From: CAYFFO01 sp964342485
GTDB lineage: Bacteria; Chloroflexota; Dehalococcoidia; Lucifugimonadales; CAJWER01
Direction: 5' to 3'
Assembly: GCA_964342485.1 (NCBI GenBank)
Contig: CAYFFO010000027.1
Span: 1-27,168, forward strand
Length of the DNA: 27,168 nucleotides
Shown here: positions 1-7,645 of the stretch, piece after piece
Layout: each line of letters opens with the position of its first letter
Numbering within the stretch: position 1 is the first letter of the stretch
Translations under genes and position numbers: made by a program
The notes under the pieces: generated by a model
What the model saw: only the letters and a program-made list of their open reading frames with translations
The model's database searches: none
Told to the model about the DNA's origin: nothing

Positions 1-1
1 T

Positions 2-259
2 ACAAAAGCAGCAGCGGTACAGTATGCAGGGGAAGGTATCAGGGTAAATTCAGTTTACCCAGGTTATGTGGACACCCCTATGACTCACAAATTTTTTACT
101 GACAATGAACTTGTAAAACAAAGAACCTCGACTATTCCCATGGGACGATTCGGGACCGCTAAGGAAATTGCATATGCTATCCTCTATCTAGCTTCCGATG
201 AGTCTTCTTACGTCACAGGATCAGAATTAATAGTTGATGGTGGTACCACAGCACATTAA
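2..259 (+). CDS. Short-chain dehydrogenase/reductase, 3' end only
   Basis: This is the C-terminal 85 residues of an SDR-family NAD(P)-dependent oxidoreductase; the 5' part lies outside the window. The frame opens at base 2 with TKAAAVQYAGEGIRVNSVYPG. That is the stretch right after the catalytic Tyr of the YxxxK motif, with the Lys visible, followed by the usual 'RVNSVxPG' strand and a VDTPM loop. The C-terminus has the family's ending: PMGRFGTAKEIAYAILYLASDESSYVTG, then a VDGG turn. The Rossmann GxxxGxG motif is off the edge, so cofactor and substrate cannot be judged. The next gene, an amidohydrolase, starts 78 bp downstream on the same strand, so the SDR may belong to the same catabolic stretch. 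The SDR family call is secure; the substrate is unknown. Confidence 0.9.
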   Translation, partial: TKAAAVQYAGEGIRVNSVYPGYVDTPMTHKFFTDNELVKQRTSTIPMGRFGTAKEIAYAILYLASDESSYVTGSELIVDGGTTAH

Positions 260-337
260 ACTTCAACCAATAGAACTACCGCCGATTTCTTTCTTAAAAA
301 TTGCGATGTTCCACAACCAAAACATCCAAGGAATTCT

Positions 338-1438
338 ATGATTATTGATTCACATGTCCACGCATTTCCGAATTTAGGAGGCAGTTCTGGCTTTTCTGAT
401 GCCAAACAACATTCTAAGTATACTCAACATAACATGGCATCTCACCATCAACCGATTCGTGATATGGCTGACAATTCGATAGTTATGATACAGACTCTTT
501 GCAAAGAAAATGACTTCTCACTAGCAGGGCTTAATAAAGTAAATTTTCGTGGTGCTGGATACGGAAGAATGGCATGGACATTTAACGGGAAGGATAACTA
601 CATCCAATACCTCCCGCCAAATATAACAGACCTGTCAGCCCCGCCTGAACTTATGATTGCGCAAATGGACTATGTTGGTATAGACAAGGCAGTTCTTCAA
701 ACTGGTCATTTATATGGCAGATTAAACAAGTACCTTTCCAATGCTATAAAAAAATTTCCGGATAGGTTCTGGGGTCTTGCTATGGTCGACGAATGGAAAG
801 CAGACTCAATGTCCCAGCTCAAAGTAATTGACAGGCTTATTAATAAGCTGGAGCTTGACGGGTTGTGGTTTCAAACTAGTAACCTAGAACTCCATGGTAG
901 ATCTGAAACCATTGACGATCCGATTTTTTACCCTTTTTGGGATCATATTCGCAATCTCAATATACCAATTTATATGAACGTAACCTCAGCCGATCCAGGG
1001 CCGGATGCCTACCTCAAGCAACTCAAGGCTTTCGATAATTGGCTACATAAATATACAGATATCCCAGTAGTGTATCCACACGGGCTGTCATTGTTTCGCT
1101 TTAAACATAAAGACTCATTTGCTATACCTGAAAAAGCATGGAAACCATTGATGGCTCCCAACTTGATAGTCGAAATCTTGATCCCCATTTTTCAGGGAGC
1201 AATTTGGGAATATCCATTTGTAGAATCTAGACCTATCATAAAAGAATATTACATTCGTCTAGGAGCTGAAAAACTAGCCTGGGGATCAGACATGCCCAAC
1301 GTAGAACGCCACTGTACTTATAAACAATCTTTGGATTATCTTAGAAATCACTGCAAATTTATTTCCCCCACTGACATGCAAAAAATATGTGGTGGGAATT
1401 TATACAAATTATTCAGTAATAGACATATCAATAATTGA
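338..1438 (+). CDS. Amidohydrolase-2 family metal-dependent hydrolase
   Basis: This is a 366-aa TIM-barrel hydrolase of the amidohydrolase-2 (ACMSD-like) family, which cleaves C-N or C-C bonds or decarboxylates with a bound metal. The N-terminus has the HxH metal motif (MIIDSHVHAF, H6 and H8). A later barrel His lies in VVYPHG (H248) and the catalytic Asp in AWGSDMPN (D318). The position that normally carries another ligand His, at the end of a central strand, reads IPIYMNVTS (N214), so one usual ligand appears to be missing or moved. The protein is longer than the second amidohydrolase here (282 aa), with an insert near residues 20-100. An AAGGA ribosome binding site precedes the ATG. The FAD oxidase follows after 21 bp, so the two are probably co-transcribed. 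The family is clear; the substrate is unknown. Confidence 0.85.
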   Translation: MIIDSHVHAFPNLGGSSGFSDAKQHSKYTQHNMASHHQPIRDMADNSIVMIQTLCKENDFSLAGLNKVNFRGAGYGRMAWTFNGKDNYIQYLPPNITDLSAPPELMIAQMDYVGIDKAVLQTGHLYGRLNKYLSNAIKKFPDRFWGLAMVDEWKADSMSQLKVIDRLINKLELDGLWFQTSNLELHGRSETIDDPIFYPFWDHIRNLNIPIYMNVTSADPGPDAYLKQLKAFDNWLHKYTDIPVVYPHGLSLFRFKHKDSFAIPEKAWKPLMAPNLIVEILIPIFQGAIWEYPFVESRPIIKEYYIRLGAEKLAWGSDMPNVERHCTYKQSLDYLRNHCKFISPTDMQKICGGNLYKLFSNRHINN

Positions 1439-1459
1439 AAGATACAGGAGAAATTTGCT

Positions 1460-2590
1460 ATGACAGTATCTCATTGGCATGAAACCAGTGATGGGCGTAA
1501 GGATCGATCACATGAAATCGTGATTATAGGATCAGGGCTTATAGGAACATATATGGCGAATCTTCTTAATGATAAAGATGTAGCTTTAGTAGATAAGAAT
1601 TTCCCTGCAGCCGGTGCCAGTGGTAGAAATGCGGGTATGGTATTGCTAGGAATGCGTGACACATATGTTGAAACTATAAGACATTTCGGCCATAACGCAG
1701 CTCTGGAAATTTGGCGTTTGACAGAAACAAATGTTAACCAAATGCGAAAATTGGCCCAGAAACATGACGTTGAGTATGAAGATATAGGTACTTACTACTT
1801 CGGGGGTACAGATGAATCCGATGATGACCTGAGGAAAAGCACTGAATTACTTGAGCGTGACAATTTCAACGCTACTTTTCTGAAACAAGATCCTTTAGGG
1901 AGAGGGTTCGGATGCGCTGCATATCACCCTGATGATTTTGCAACCCATCCGGCAAAACTTACTCACAAACTTTCTTTAGCTTGCAATGCAACTATATACG
2001 AGAATCAAGAAGTATTTTCCATAGAACAAAAAGCACATCATTTACAGGTTAAAACCAGAAATTACACCATCAATTGCGATAAAGTTATGCTCGCCGTAAA
2101 TGGTTATGCAGGGCTTATTGACCCATATTTTTTGCCATTTGTGGAACCTGCCCGTGGACAGGTATTACTCACTAACCCGGCTCCACGGTTTTTGAACAAA
2201 ATGTGCATGCATAACAGGAAGTGCTACTATCGCCAACTACCTAATGGGCAGCTACTTGTTGGTGGAGGGCGATGGCAAAACATCATTCAAGAAAATACTT
2301 GGGAAGACAGAACTACAGACAATGTAAAGAATTATATAAATGATTTTATTAATACATATTTCTCAGAAGCTGCAGAAGTTGGTATAAGCCGAGAATGGTC
2401 AGGTATACACGGAATGACTCCCGATGGATTACCTATTTTGGGTAACCTGCCACACAATCCAAAGGTATATTTCTGCGTTGGGTTCAGCGGCCATGGTAAT
2501 TCAATAGGTTTAATGGCATCCCAAAGAGCTTTAGCGCTAATGATTGATGATGTTCATCCCGGTGTGTTAAGTGTAGACCGATTAATATAG
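1460..2590 (+). CDS. FAD-dependent oxidoreductase, DAO / DadA-like
   Basis: This 376-aa flavoenzyme belongs to the glycine/D-amino-acid oxidase superfamily (PF01266). The family oxidises amines, amino acids or N-methyl compounds and passes electrons to oxygen or a quinone. A Rossmann FAD motif sits near the N-terminus (IVIIGSGLIGT, G24/G26/G29), followed by an acidic residue in ALVDK that should bind the FAD ribose. Then comes the AAGASGRNAGM loop typical of DadA and sarcosine-oxidase-type proteins. The C-terminus has the second FAD contact (GMTPDGLPILG, then VGFSGHGNSIG). There is no signal peptide, so it is cytoplasmic or peripheral at the membrane. An AGGAG site lies 8 nt before the ATG. 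It follows the amidohydrolase by 21 bp, suggesting two steps of one pathway. The exact substrate cannot be told from sequence. Confidence 0.9.
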   Translation: MTVSHWHETSDGRKDRSHEIVIIGSGLIGTYMANLLNDKDVALVDKNFPAAGASGRNAGMVLLGMRDTYVETIRHFGHNAALEIWRLTETNVNQMRKLAQKHDVEYEDIGTYYFGGTDESDDDLRKSTELLERDNFNATFLKQDPLGRGFGCAAYHPDDFATHPAKLTHKLSLACNATIYENQEVFSIEQKAHHLQVKTRNYTINCDKVMLAVNGYAGLIDPYFLPFVEPARGQVLLTNPAPRFLNKMCMHNRKCYYRQLPNGQLLVGGGRWQNIIQENTWEDRTTDNVKNYINDFINTYFSEAAEVGISREWSGIHGMTPDGLPILGNLPHNPKVYFCVGFSGHGNSIGLMASQRALALMIDDVHPGVLSVDRLI

Positions 2591-2646
2591 TCTTTTTATT
2601 ATTTTACGATGCTTTTTTGGAAATGCTAACTAGATTAGCTAAGGGT

Positions 2647-2675
2647 ATGATATCGATATTGTTTTAGACTATAAT
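2647..2675 (+). promoter_or_regulatory. Candidate sigma-70-type promoter upstream of the GT39-like gene
   Basis: A -35-like ATGATA (2647-2652, 4/6 to TTGACA) is separated by 17 bp from a perfect TATAAT (2670-2675). It lies 61 bp before the membrane protein's ATG and after the oxidase stop, so it would start a new transcript. The -35 is weak. Confidence 0.4.
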
Positions 2676-2736
2676 TTATTTACCTCTCTGTATTACTGGT
2701 TACACAAAACTAAATTTCTTGAATAATAAATAAACA

Positions 2737-4158
2737 ATGCAGAATAAAATTTCACATATTTATACTCTATTTAACTCTACTTCAACCGCTTTGATGGTTT
2801 TGATTTTAATTGGAGCAGCCATAGTTCAATCGGTTTATTTCATTAAAATCCAGTCAGATTACCCATCAACAGCTATCAGACAAGAAAATCAATATTCTGA
2901 ATTGGCAGACAATTTCAAAAGTCACGGTATCTATGGCACTGGTACGGCTCCTGATATAGAACGGGATACTCAACATCCTCCTTTATACTCAATGTTGCTG
3001 TCTGTAATATATGCTATCTCAGGCAGTAATCATGCCCACGCTTTAATAGTAAATAATCTTTACCTATGGCTAATGTTAATAATCGTTTTTATGGCTGGAG
3101 CTATAATCGATAAAAAGGTCGGAGTTTTAGCAGCGTTGCTTACATCGATAGATCCTTCAGCGATAATTCACTCAAACTCAAATGAACCAACCATGCTAAA
3201 CGCTTTACTGATAGCCCTATTGTTTTTAATTTTAATGCGACTGTTATCTTCTGAATCTACTATGAAACTAGTTGTATTGGGGTCAATTATACTGGCTCTA
3301 TCAATACTAACCTGTGCAACCACCCTGTATCTATTAGTTCCAATCATAATTATTATCCCTATTTGCCATTTACTCTTGGACAGACAATACAGTACCAAGC
3401 GTGTTGCAATATACGTATTAATCTTGGCGTCATTTCCGACGATTTTGGTTGGAGGCTGGATCACCAGAAATTACGCAGAATCTAACACCATCACATATGG
3501 AGGTGTTTCACAACATATTTATAGCAAATTTCTTCCTGCCATATTGGCAGAAGTAGATGAAATAAGTTTTAAAGAATCACAAACCACTAGAATATTAGAA
3601 GAGGACATAGACCATGACAATCCTAAATTCTCACAAGTTTTATCAGTAATTGCCAAATATCCTCTACAGAGCCTTACTGTTTCGTTAAAGCGACTGCCTG
3701 TCGTATTTTTTAATTATCCAACGGCAGCCACATCTATATTTCTCAGCAATAACCATCAAGAATCAATTGAAATATATTCCCAAAAAAATTCTGATAAACA
3801 GCAAGATATCCTAAATCTAGCTTCTGTCACAAATATCAACTCTTATTACAAAGAAAATGGTCTGGTTTTTGCTTTTACACACAAAATTATATTTAACATT
3901 TTGGCTGTTTTCTGTATTTTTGGAACCATATTCGGAATTATTTACCTCTTGTGGGATAGAGATCTAAGACCTTTTGGCATGCTTGCAGGATCAACACTCT
4001 TTTATTTTATAATGATTTCAGCAATTTGGCCGAGCAGCGAATTCAGACTAACACTTTTGCCAATCTACACAATACCAGTAGCTTTTACTTTTTTCTGGCT
4101 CTGGGACCTACTCATTACCCTAATTGAAAAATTACCAGTGCCACGAACAAGCCAATAG
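2737..4158 (+). CDS. Integral membrane GT-C (GT39/ArnT-like) glycosyltransferase-type protein
   Basis: This is a 473-aa polytopic membrane protein with about ten hydrophobic segments. The first spans residues 15-36. A long outside loop follows, carrying RQENQYSELADNF (E50 to F60) and then DTQHPPLYSMLLS (residues 77-89). This acidic-xxY plus HPPLY pattern is the first-loop signature of GT-C enzymes (PMT/ArnT/GT39), which move sugars from polyprenyl-phosphate donors outside the membrane. The usual Asp of the DExxY motif is replaced by E50-N-Q-Y. The C-terminal part has three further membrane helices. No ribosome binding site is obvious. It is flanked by two amidohydrolase genes, with the next gene 27 bp downstream. 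The donor and acceptor are unknown. The fold call is moderately sure; the activity is inferred. Confidence 0.7.
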   Translation: MQNKISHIYTLFNSTSTALMVLILIGAAIVQSVYFIKIQSDYPSTAIRQENQYSELADNFKSHGIYGTGTAPDIERDTQHPPLYSMLLSVIYAISGSNHAHALIVNNLYLWLMLIIVFMAGAIIDKKVGVLAALLTSIDPSAIIHSNSNEPTMLNALLIALLFLILMRLLSSESTMKLVVLGSIILALSILTCATTLYLLVPIIIIIPICHLLLDRQYSTKRVAIYVLILASFPTILVGGWITRNYAESNTITYGGVSQHIYSKFLPAILAEVDEISFKESQTTRILEEDIDHDNPKFSQVLSVIAKYPLQSLTVSLKRLPVVFFNYPTAATSIFLSNNHQESIEIYSQKNSDKQQDILNLASVTNINSYYKENGLVFAFTHKIIFNILAVFCIFGTIFGIIYLLWDRDLRPFGMLAGSTLFYFIMISAIWPSSEFRLTLLPIYTIPVAFTFFWLWDLLITLIEKLPVPRTSQ

Positions 4159-4185
4159 CACTAAATGTTGTTTTAGATACTCAAA

Positions 4186-5034
4186 ATGTCTCAAATTATA
4201 GATTTTCACACACATATATATCCAGATTGGCTACGCAGTAACCGTGAATCTTACCTCAAACAAGATATTACTTTTGGTGAACTCTTTTCACATGCAAAAT
4301 CTAAAATGGTTACAGCGGATGAGCTGATCAAAGAAATGAATGAACAAAATATTGATCATTCCGTTGTAATGGGGATTGGTTGGACAAACATCTCGCTCGC
4401 ACAAAAAGTTAACGACTATATTATTGAAGCTATACACAGATACCCTAGCCGTCTTACCGGATTTGCAGGAATTAACCCAGCCTGGGGCAAACCAGCTATC
4501 CGAGAAATAGAAAGGTGCTTCAAATCAGGTATGAGAGGCATCGGTGAATTACACCCATATTCCCAAGGCTTCGATATCACAGATAAATTGACTATGTCCC
4601 CAATGATGGAAATAATCGAGAATAATAATATGCTATTGACCACACATGCTTCTGAACCAGTTGGGCATTTATACCAGGGTAAAGGAGATACGAAGCCAGA
4701 AATTCTTTATGAATTTATATCAGCATACCCACAAGCTTCGATAATATGTGCTCACTGGGGAGGAGGTCTTCCATTTTACGGACTAATGCCGGAAGTTAAA
4801 ACTCAGCTTTCCAACACATATTTTGATTCCGCAGCTTCTCCATATCTATATGACAACAAAATTTTCGAAACAATTGTAAACATACTAGGCTCAGAACATT
4901 GTCTATTTGGAAGTGATTTCCCTTTGATTAAGACCAATCGAATAGTTCGCCAGATTCAGTGCTCAGATTTGTCAGAATCAGAGAAATCTGACCTGTTATC
5001 TAATAATGCCTCTCGTCTTCTCGGATTAAATTAA
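4186..5034 (+). CDS. Amidohydrolase-2 family metal-dependent hydrolase
   Basis: This 282-aa TIM-barrel hydrolase has a full set of amidohydrolase-2 metal residues. They are HxH near the N-terminus (IIDFHTHIYP, H8/H10), a strand-end His in LLTTHASEP (H154), a His in ICAHWGGGLP (H190) and the catalytic Asp in LFGSDFPL (D244). Length and motif spacing match the small 4-oxalomesaconate/ACMSD-like branch. Against the longer amidohydrolase upstream (338-1438), it keeps the central His that the other lacks. The spacing to the preceding membrane-protein gene is 27 bp, so translation in one transcript is likely, although no strong Shine-Dalgarno is seen. No signal peptide is present, so it is cytoplasmic. 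The substrate is unassigned. Confidence 0.85.
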   Translation: MSQIIDFHTHIYPDWLRSNRESYLKQDITFGELFSHAKSKMVTADELIKEMNEQNIDHSVVMGIGWTNISLAQKVNDYIIEAIHRYPSRLTGFAGINPAWGKPAIREIERCFKSGMRGIGELHPYSQGFDITDKLTMSPMMEIIENNNMLLTTHASEPVGHLYQGKGDTKPEILYEFISAYPQASIICAHWGGGLPFYGLMPEVKTQLSNTYFDSAASPYLYDNKIFETIVNILGSEHCLFGSDFPLIKTNRIVRQIQCSDLSESEKSDLLSNNASRLLGLN

Positions 5035-5058
5035 TAATCCTTAGATATTTTCAAGAAA

Positions 5059-5310
5059 TCAATCATCCCACTCAAGAGTTTCTTCTATATACCCTAAGTC
5101 CTTAATCATGTCTCCTAGCCTTGATAACCAGTCAGTAACTGGTATATCGACTGGCACAATGATCTCTAAAATCCCGTCTTCTTTAACATAAACATTCCCT
5201 AATCCTTTTTTCTCCAAGGGAACCGTTATTTGTTCTCTATCAATATCAAATCGATCAGTAACGTCATAGATCGCCATCATGTCAGACATACTTATGATTT
5301 CACTATCCAT
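5059..5310 (-). CDS. Conserved-looking small hypothetical protein
   Basis: I do not recognise this 83-aa acidic protein. It has no signal peptide, membrane segment or Cys cluster. The composition looks like a folded domain: alternating charged and hydrophobic residues, a GNVYVKEDGILEIIVPVD stretch that could form two beta strands, then an amphipathic helix (VTDWLSRLGDMIKDLGYIEE). The start ATG is preceded by a weak AGG-type site about 7 nt away. It is a single gene facing the amidohydrolase tail (24 bp gap) and divergent from thpR. Codon use resembles its neighbours and no longer overlapping frame competes, which supports it as real. The function is unknown. Confidence 0.55.
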   Translation of the reverse strand: MDSEIISMSDMMAIYDVTDRFDIDREQITVPLEKKGLGNVYVKEDGILEIIVPVDIPVTDWLSRLGDMIKDLGYIEETLEWDD

Positions 5311-5512
5311 TTATTAACCTAGAGTACTTAATATAAATTAAAACCAGTATACATCCATAAACATTTTCAGTCCTAAATTGTATCTTTTAAATCATAAACA
5401 AGCCGAAAATAGAAACCTATTCTGGTCCAATGGTAAATTCAATTGACCTTTAATTGTAAACAAGCCATAGCTTTTAAAATAGACACATTTAAAAAGATTG
5501 TAGTATGTAATA

Positions 5513-5526
5513 ACATTTGCAAATGT
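5513..5526. promoter_or_regulatory. 14-bp perfect palindrome upstream of thpR
   Basis: ACATTTGCAAATGT is a perfect 14-bp palindrome in the divergent gap between the 83-aa orphan (-) and thpR (+). It ends 10 bp before the upstream ATG and 43 bp before the likely thpR start. It is the size of a homodimeric repressor half-site pair. A+T richness makes chance occurrence possible. Confidence 0.3.
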
Positions 5527-5569
5527 ACGAATCAATATGGCATCTACTAATAAGGAATCATTACTTTAC

Positions 5570-6157
5570 ATGGATTATTCAAGGGTATTTATTTCAATTC
5601 CAGTACAGCAACATATTAGCCACTTATTCCATGAAGTAATTAACAACCTCCCCAGACCTGACCTATCTAATATCCGCCCTGTAACTACAAACAATTTACA
5701 TTTGACCCTAAAATTTTTAGGGAATATTTCAAAGTCAGATCTACCTATTATTAGAAAACATCTGGATACTATATCAACAAAACAAAAAACATTTTGTGTT
5801 ACAACAGGTTCCTTGAAATGCTATCCCGATTCTAGAAATCCTCGTGTAATCTTCTTGGAAATTATCGATATTGACAAAAAGTTACTGCAACTTAAAACCT
5901 CAATTGATCAAATTCTTGTCCAAAATGGCTTTAATCAAGAACCTAGACCTTATTCACCTCATTTGACGCTTGCTCGTACTAATCAGGGAGGTAATAGATA
6001 TTACAATCGACAACTAACTCGCTTCCTAAAGTCGGTTGGACAAATCAAGCCCCAAATCATCACTGTTAATACTCTACTTTTGATGGAAAGTATCCTATAT
6101 AAAGATGGAGCAAAGCATCTTAAGTACGCAAGCTTTCAATTATCAGAAGTTCTTTGA
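5570..6157 (+). CDS. thpR: RNA 2',3'-cyclic phosphodiesterase (2H family, LigT-like)
   Basis: The product is a two-histidine (2H) phosphoesterase that opens 2',3'-cyclic phosphate ends of RNA; older annotations call it 2'-5' RNA ligase. Both catalytic HxTL motifs are present: NLHLTLKFLG and SPHLTLART, about 86 residues apart as in the family. The N-terminus RVFISIPV matches the usual RLFxAIxL first strand. The frame also has an ATG at 5537, giving 206 aa. I prefer the ATG at 5570 (195 aa), because it places the first strand next to the start and matches the family's length of about 180-190 aa. Neither start has a good Shine-Dalgarno. The gene stands alone, 78 bp before the small zinc-ribbon gene. 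The family call is secure; the cellular role of this enzyme is poorly known. Confidence 0.85.
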   Translation: MDYSRVFISIPVQQHISHLFHEVINNLPRPDLSNIRPVTTNNLHLTLKFLGNISKSDLPIIRKHLDTISTKQKTFCVTTGSLKCYPDSRNPRVIFLEIIDIDKKLLQLKTSIDQILVQNGFNQEPRPYSPHLTLARTNQGGNRYYNRQLTRFLKSVGQIKPQIITVNTLLLMESILYKDGAKHLKYASFQLSEVL

Positions 6158-6235
6158 TAGCAACAACTCTGATATTATAGTTGTGATTCATGTTTTCAAT
6201 TAGAAAAATACTCAGGGGAAGAATGGAGGAAGCGA

Positions 6236-6448
6236 TTGGGAAACGAAAGTTGGCCAAATTGTATGAAATGCGGTGAAGGCAGTCTACTACCATTATCAGA
6301 CTTTGGAGGGCAAGGTGCTGCGGTACATTATAAAGCCTGGGTTTGCAACAACCCAGAATGTGGATTCAATATTAAAATCCGTAACGGTGACGTCTATTTA
6401 AACGAACCAATTGCAAATGGTGCAGGACATTCCCCAAGAGTAAGATAA
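6236..6448 (+). CDS. 70-aa zinc-ribbon-like hypothetical protein (TTG start)
   Basis: This small protein carries one four-Cys zinc-ribbon pattern: C9-x2-C12 (NCMKCGEG) and C37-x4-C42 (VCNNPECGF), 24 residues apart. It looks like a one-domain metal-binding or nucleic-acid-binding module. It starts with TTG. A GGAGGA Shine-Dalgarno lies at 6225-6230, just 5 nt before the TTG, and strongly supports that start. An in-frame ATG is absent close by. No signal peptide or membrane segment is seen. It is followed by a hairpin that separates it from the convergent MetE-like gene. I do not recognise a named family. It could be an accessory RNA-binding protein, but that is only inference. Confidence 0.65.
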   Translation: MGNESWPNCMKCGEGSLLPLSDFGGQGAAVHYKAWVCNNPECGFNIKIRNGDVYLNEPIANGAGHSPRVR

Positions 6449-6452
6449 GTTA

Positions 6453-6497
6453 ATAGTTAAGCCTAATAATGGTCTTTAAAATATTAAGCTTAACTAT
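6453..6497. terminator. Bidirectional terminator-like hairpin between convergent genes
   Basis: A 10-bp perfect stem (ATAGTTAAGC at 6453-6462 with GCTTAACTAT at 6488-6497) continues, after one C-A mismatch, into a 5-bp TAATA/TATTA stem. It sits exactly between the ends of the zinc-ribbon gene (+, 6448) and the MetE-like gene (-, 6499), where a shared terminator is expected. It is AT-rich and lacks a strong U tract on either side. Confidence 0.45.
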
Positions 6498-6498
6498 A

Positions 6499-7578
6499 TC
6501 AAGTGTATTTATCTCTTAATATTCGCGCTGCTTCTGACTCGTTTTTCAATTTATTGTATGCTTCGTCTAAAGATGAATATGATGCTTTTCCAGGTGAAAA
6601 TCCGCAATCTGGATTTAAACTAATTCTTCCCGAATCCACATATTTCATCGCCTCCTCTACCCTACTAACAATTGTCATTGGTTTTTCTATCGTCTCAAAA
6701 CGACAATCTACACAACCCAAACCGATAAGAGAGTCGTCAGGCATTTCTTTTAATACAGAAAAATCTCCTGCAGCAGGTATACTGAACTCCATCACATATT
6801 GATCCACTTTGATTTTCTTCATAGTATTTATAATGGGTTCATACCCTCCATCAGCGCCCCACCCTGATCTTCCCCAATTTCTTCGGCAGAGGTGTAAAGC
6901 AAGTCTGGTGCCTTCTATCCCATGAATCAATTCGTTTATCTTGTCAGCCGCCAAGTCCATCTCGTATACGGGATTCTCGAACTGACCGCGTATCTTTGGA
7001 TCAACCAATACACCTAAATGCGGCTCATCAATTTGTACCACTGCCACTCCAGTTTTTACTAATTCCAATAGCTCATTTCTTAATATAGGTACGAGAGCAT
7101 CTATAAAATTATTTCTTGTAGGATATGCTTTTGAAGACCATTGTTTTTCCCATAGCCTTTCTCCTAGCAAATATGGCGAAGGAATACAGACTTTTGTCAT
7201 AAGATCAGTCTTTTTAACTAAAAATCCTGCTTCTCGAGCCGCAACACCAGGACTATGGACTACCATAGGCTCAGTGACAGTTATTCCCCAACGGTGAGGG
7301 TCGACACGGTTATCACTTGTAAAACCATGCGCGATATCTGCAATAATATGAGTATATGCATGACGTCTCCATTCTCCGTCACTAACCTGGTCCAAACCTG
7401 CACTTTCCTGCACAGTTATAGCATAAGCTATCGCCCTATCCATTTGACTAGAAGTGGTCATTTCAATAGATTCTTGTCCAGGAATATCTGTAAGCATGTC
7501 TATTACATGTTGAGGTCTGGGCAAACTACCAACAACGCCCGCTGCAAAGGGAATATCTTTTAATAATTCTTTTGCCAT
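6499..7578 (-). CDS. MetE C-terminal-domain protein (cobalamin-independent methionine synthase-like)
   Basis: This 359-aa protein corresponds to the catalytic (C-terminal) half of MetE, the Meth_synt_2 / UROD-like barrel. It lacks the N-terminal half found in full-length MetE of about 750 aa. Such short 'core' MetE proteins transfer a methyl group to homocysteine or related thiols, often from donors other than methyl-tetrahydrofolate. The zinc ligands are visible: HLC (H229, C231), the Glu in VMEFS (E264) and NPDCGFSPG (C325). The N-terminal VGSLPRP and the SDGEWRR and QIDEPHLG motifs are also typical. The gene follows jag by 67 bp on the same strand and ends at a hairpin. The family is clear. 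Which methyl donor it uses, and whether it makes methionine, is not decided by sequence. A MetF-like gene lies at 23232-24098. Confidence 0.85.
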   Translation of the reverse strand: MAKELLKDIPFAAGVVGSLPRPQHVIDMLTDIPGQESIEMTTSSQMDRAIAYAITVQESAGLDQVSDGEWRRHAYTHIIADIAHGFTSDNRVDPHRWGITVTEPMVVHSPGVAAREAGFLVKKTDLMTKVCIPSPYLLGERLWEKQWSSKAYPTRNNFIDALVPILRNELLELVKTGVAVVQIDEPHLGVLVDPKIRGQFENPVYEMDLAADKINELIHGIEGTRLALHLCRRNWGRSGWGADGGYEPIINTMKKIKVDQYVMEFSIPAAGDFSVLKEMPDDSLIGLGCVDCRFETIEKPMTIVSRVEEAMKYVDSGRISLNPDCGFSPGKASYSSLDEAYNKLKNESEAARILRDKYT

Positions 7579-7645
7579 TAAATTTCTTTAGTTATCCAAA
7601 ACCAAAAAGGCAAATCATACGCCATCGAACAGATCAATTAGACTT

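Noticed and set aside
6503..6802. 99-aa plus-strand frame
   Set aside because: It lies wholly within the MetE-like gene, whose zinc ligands and motifs prove the minus-strand frame.
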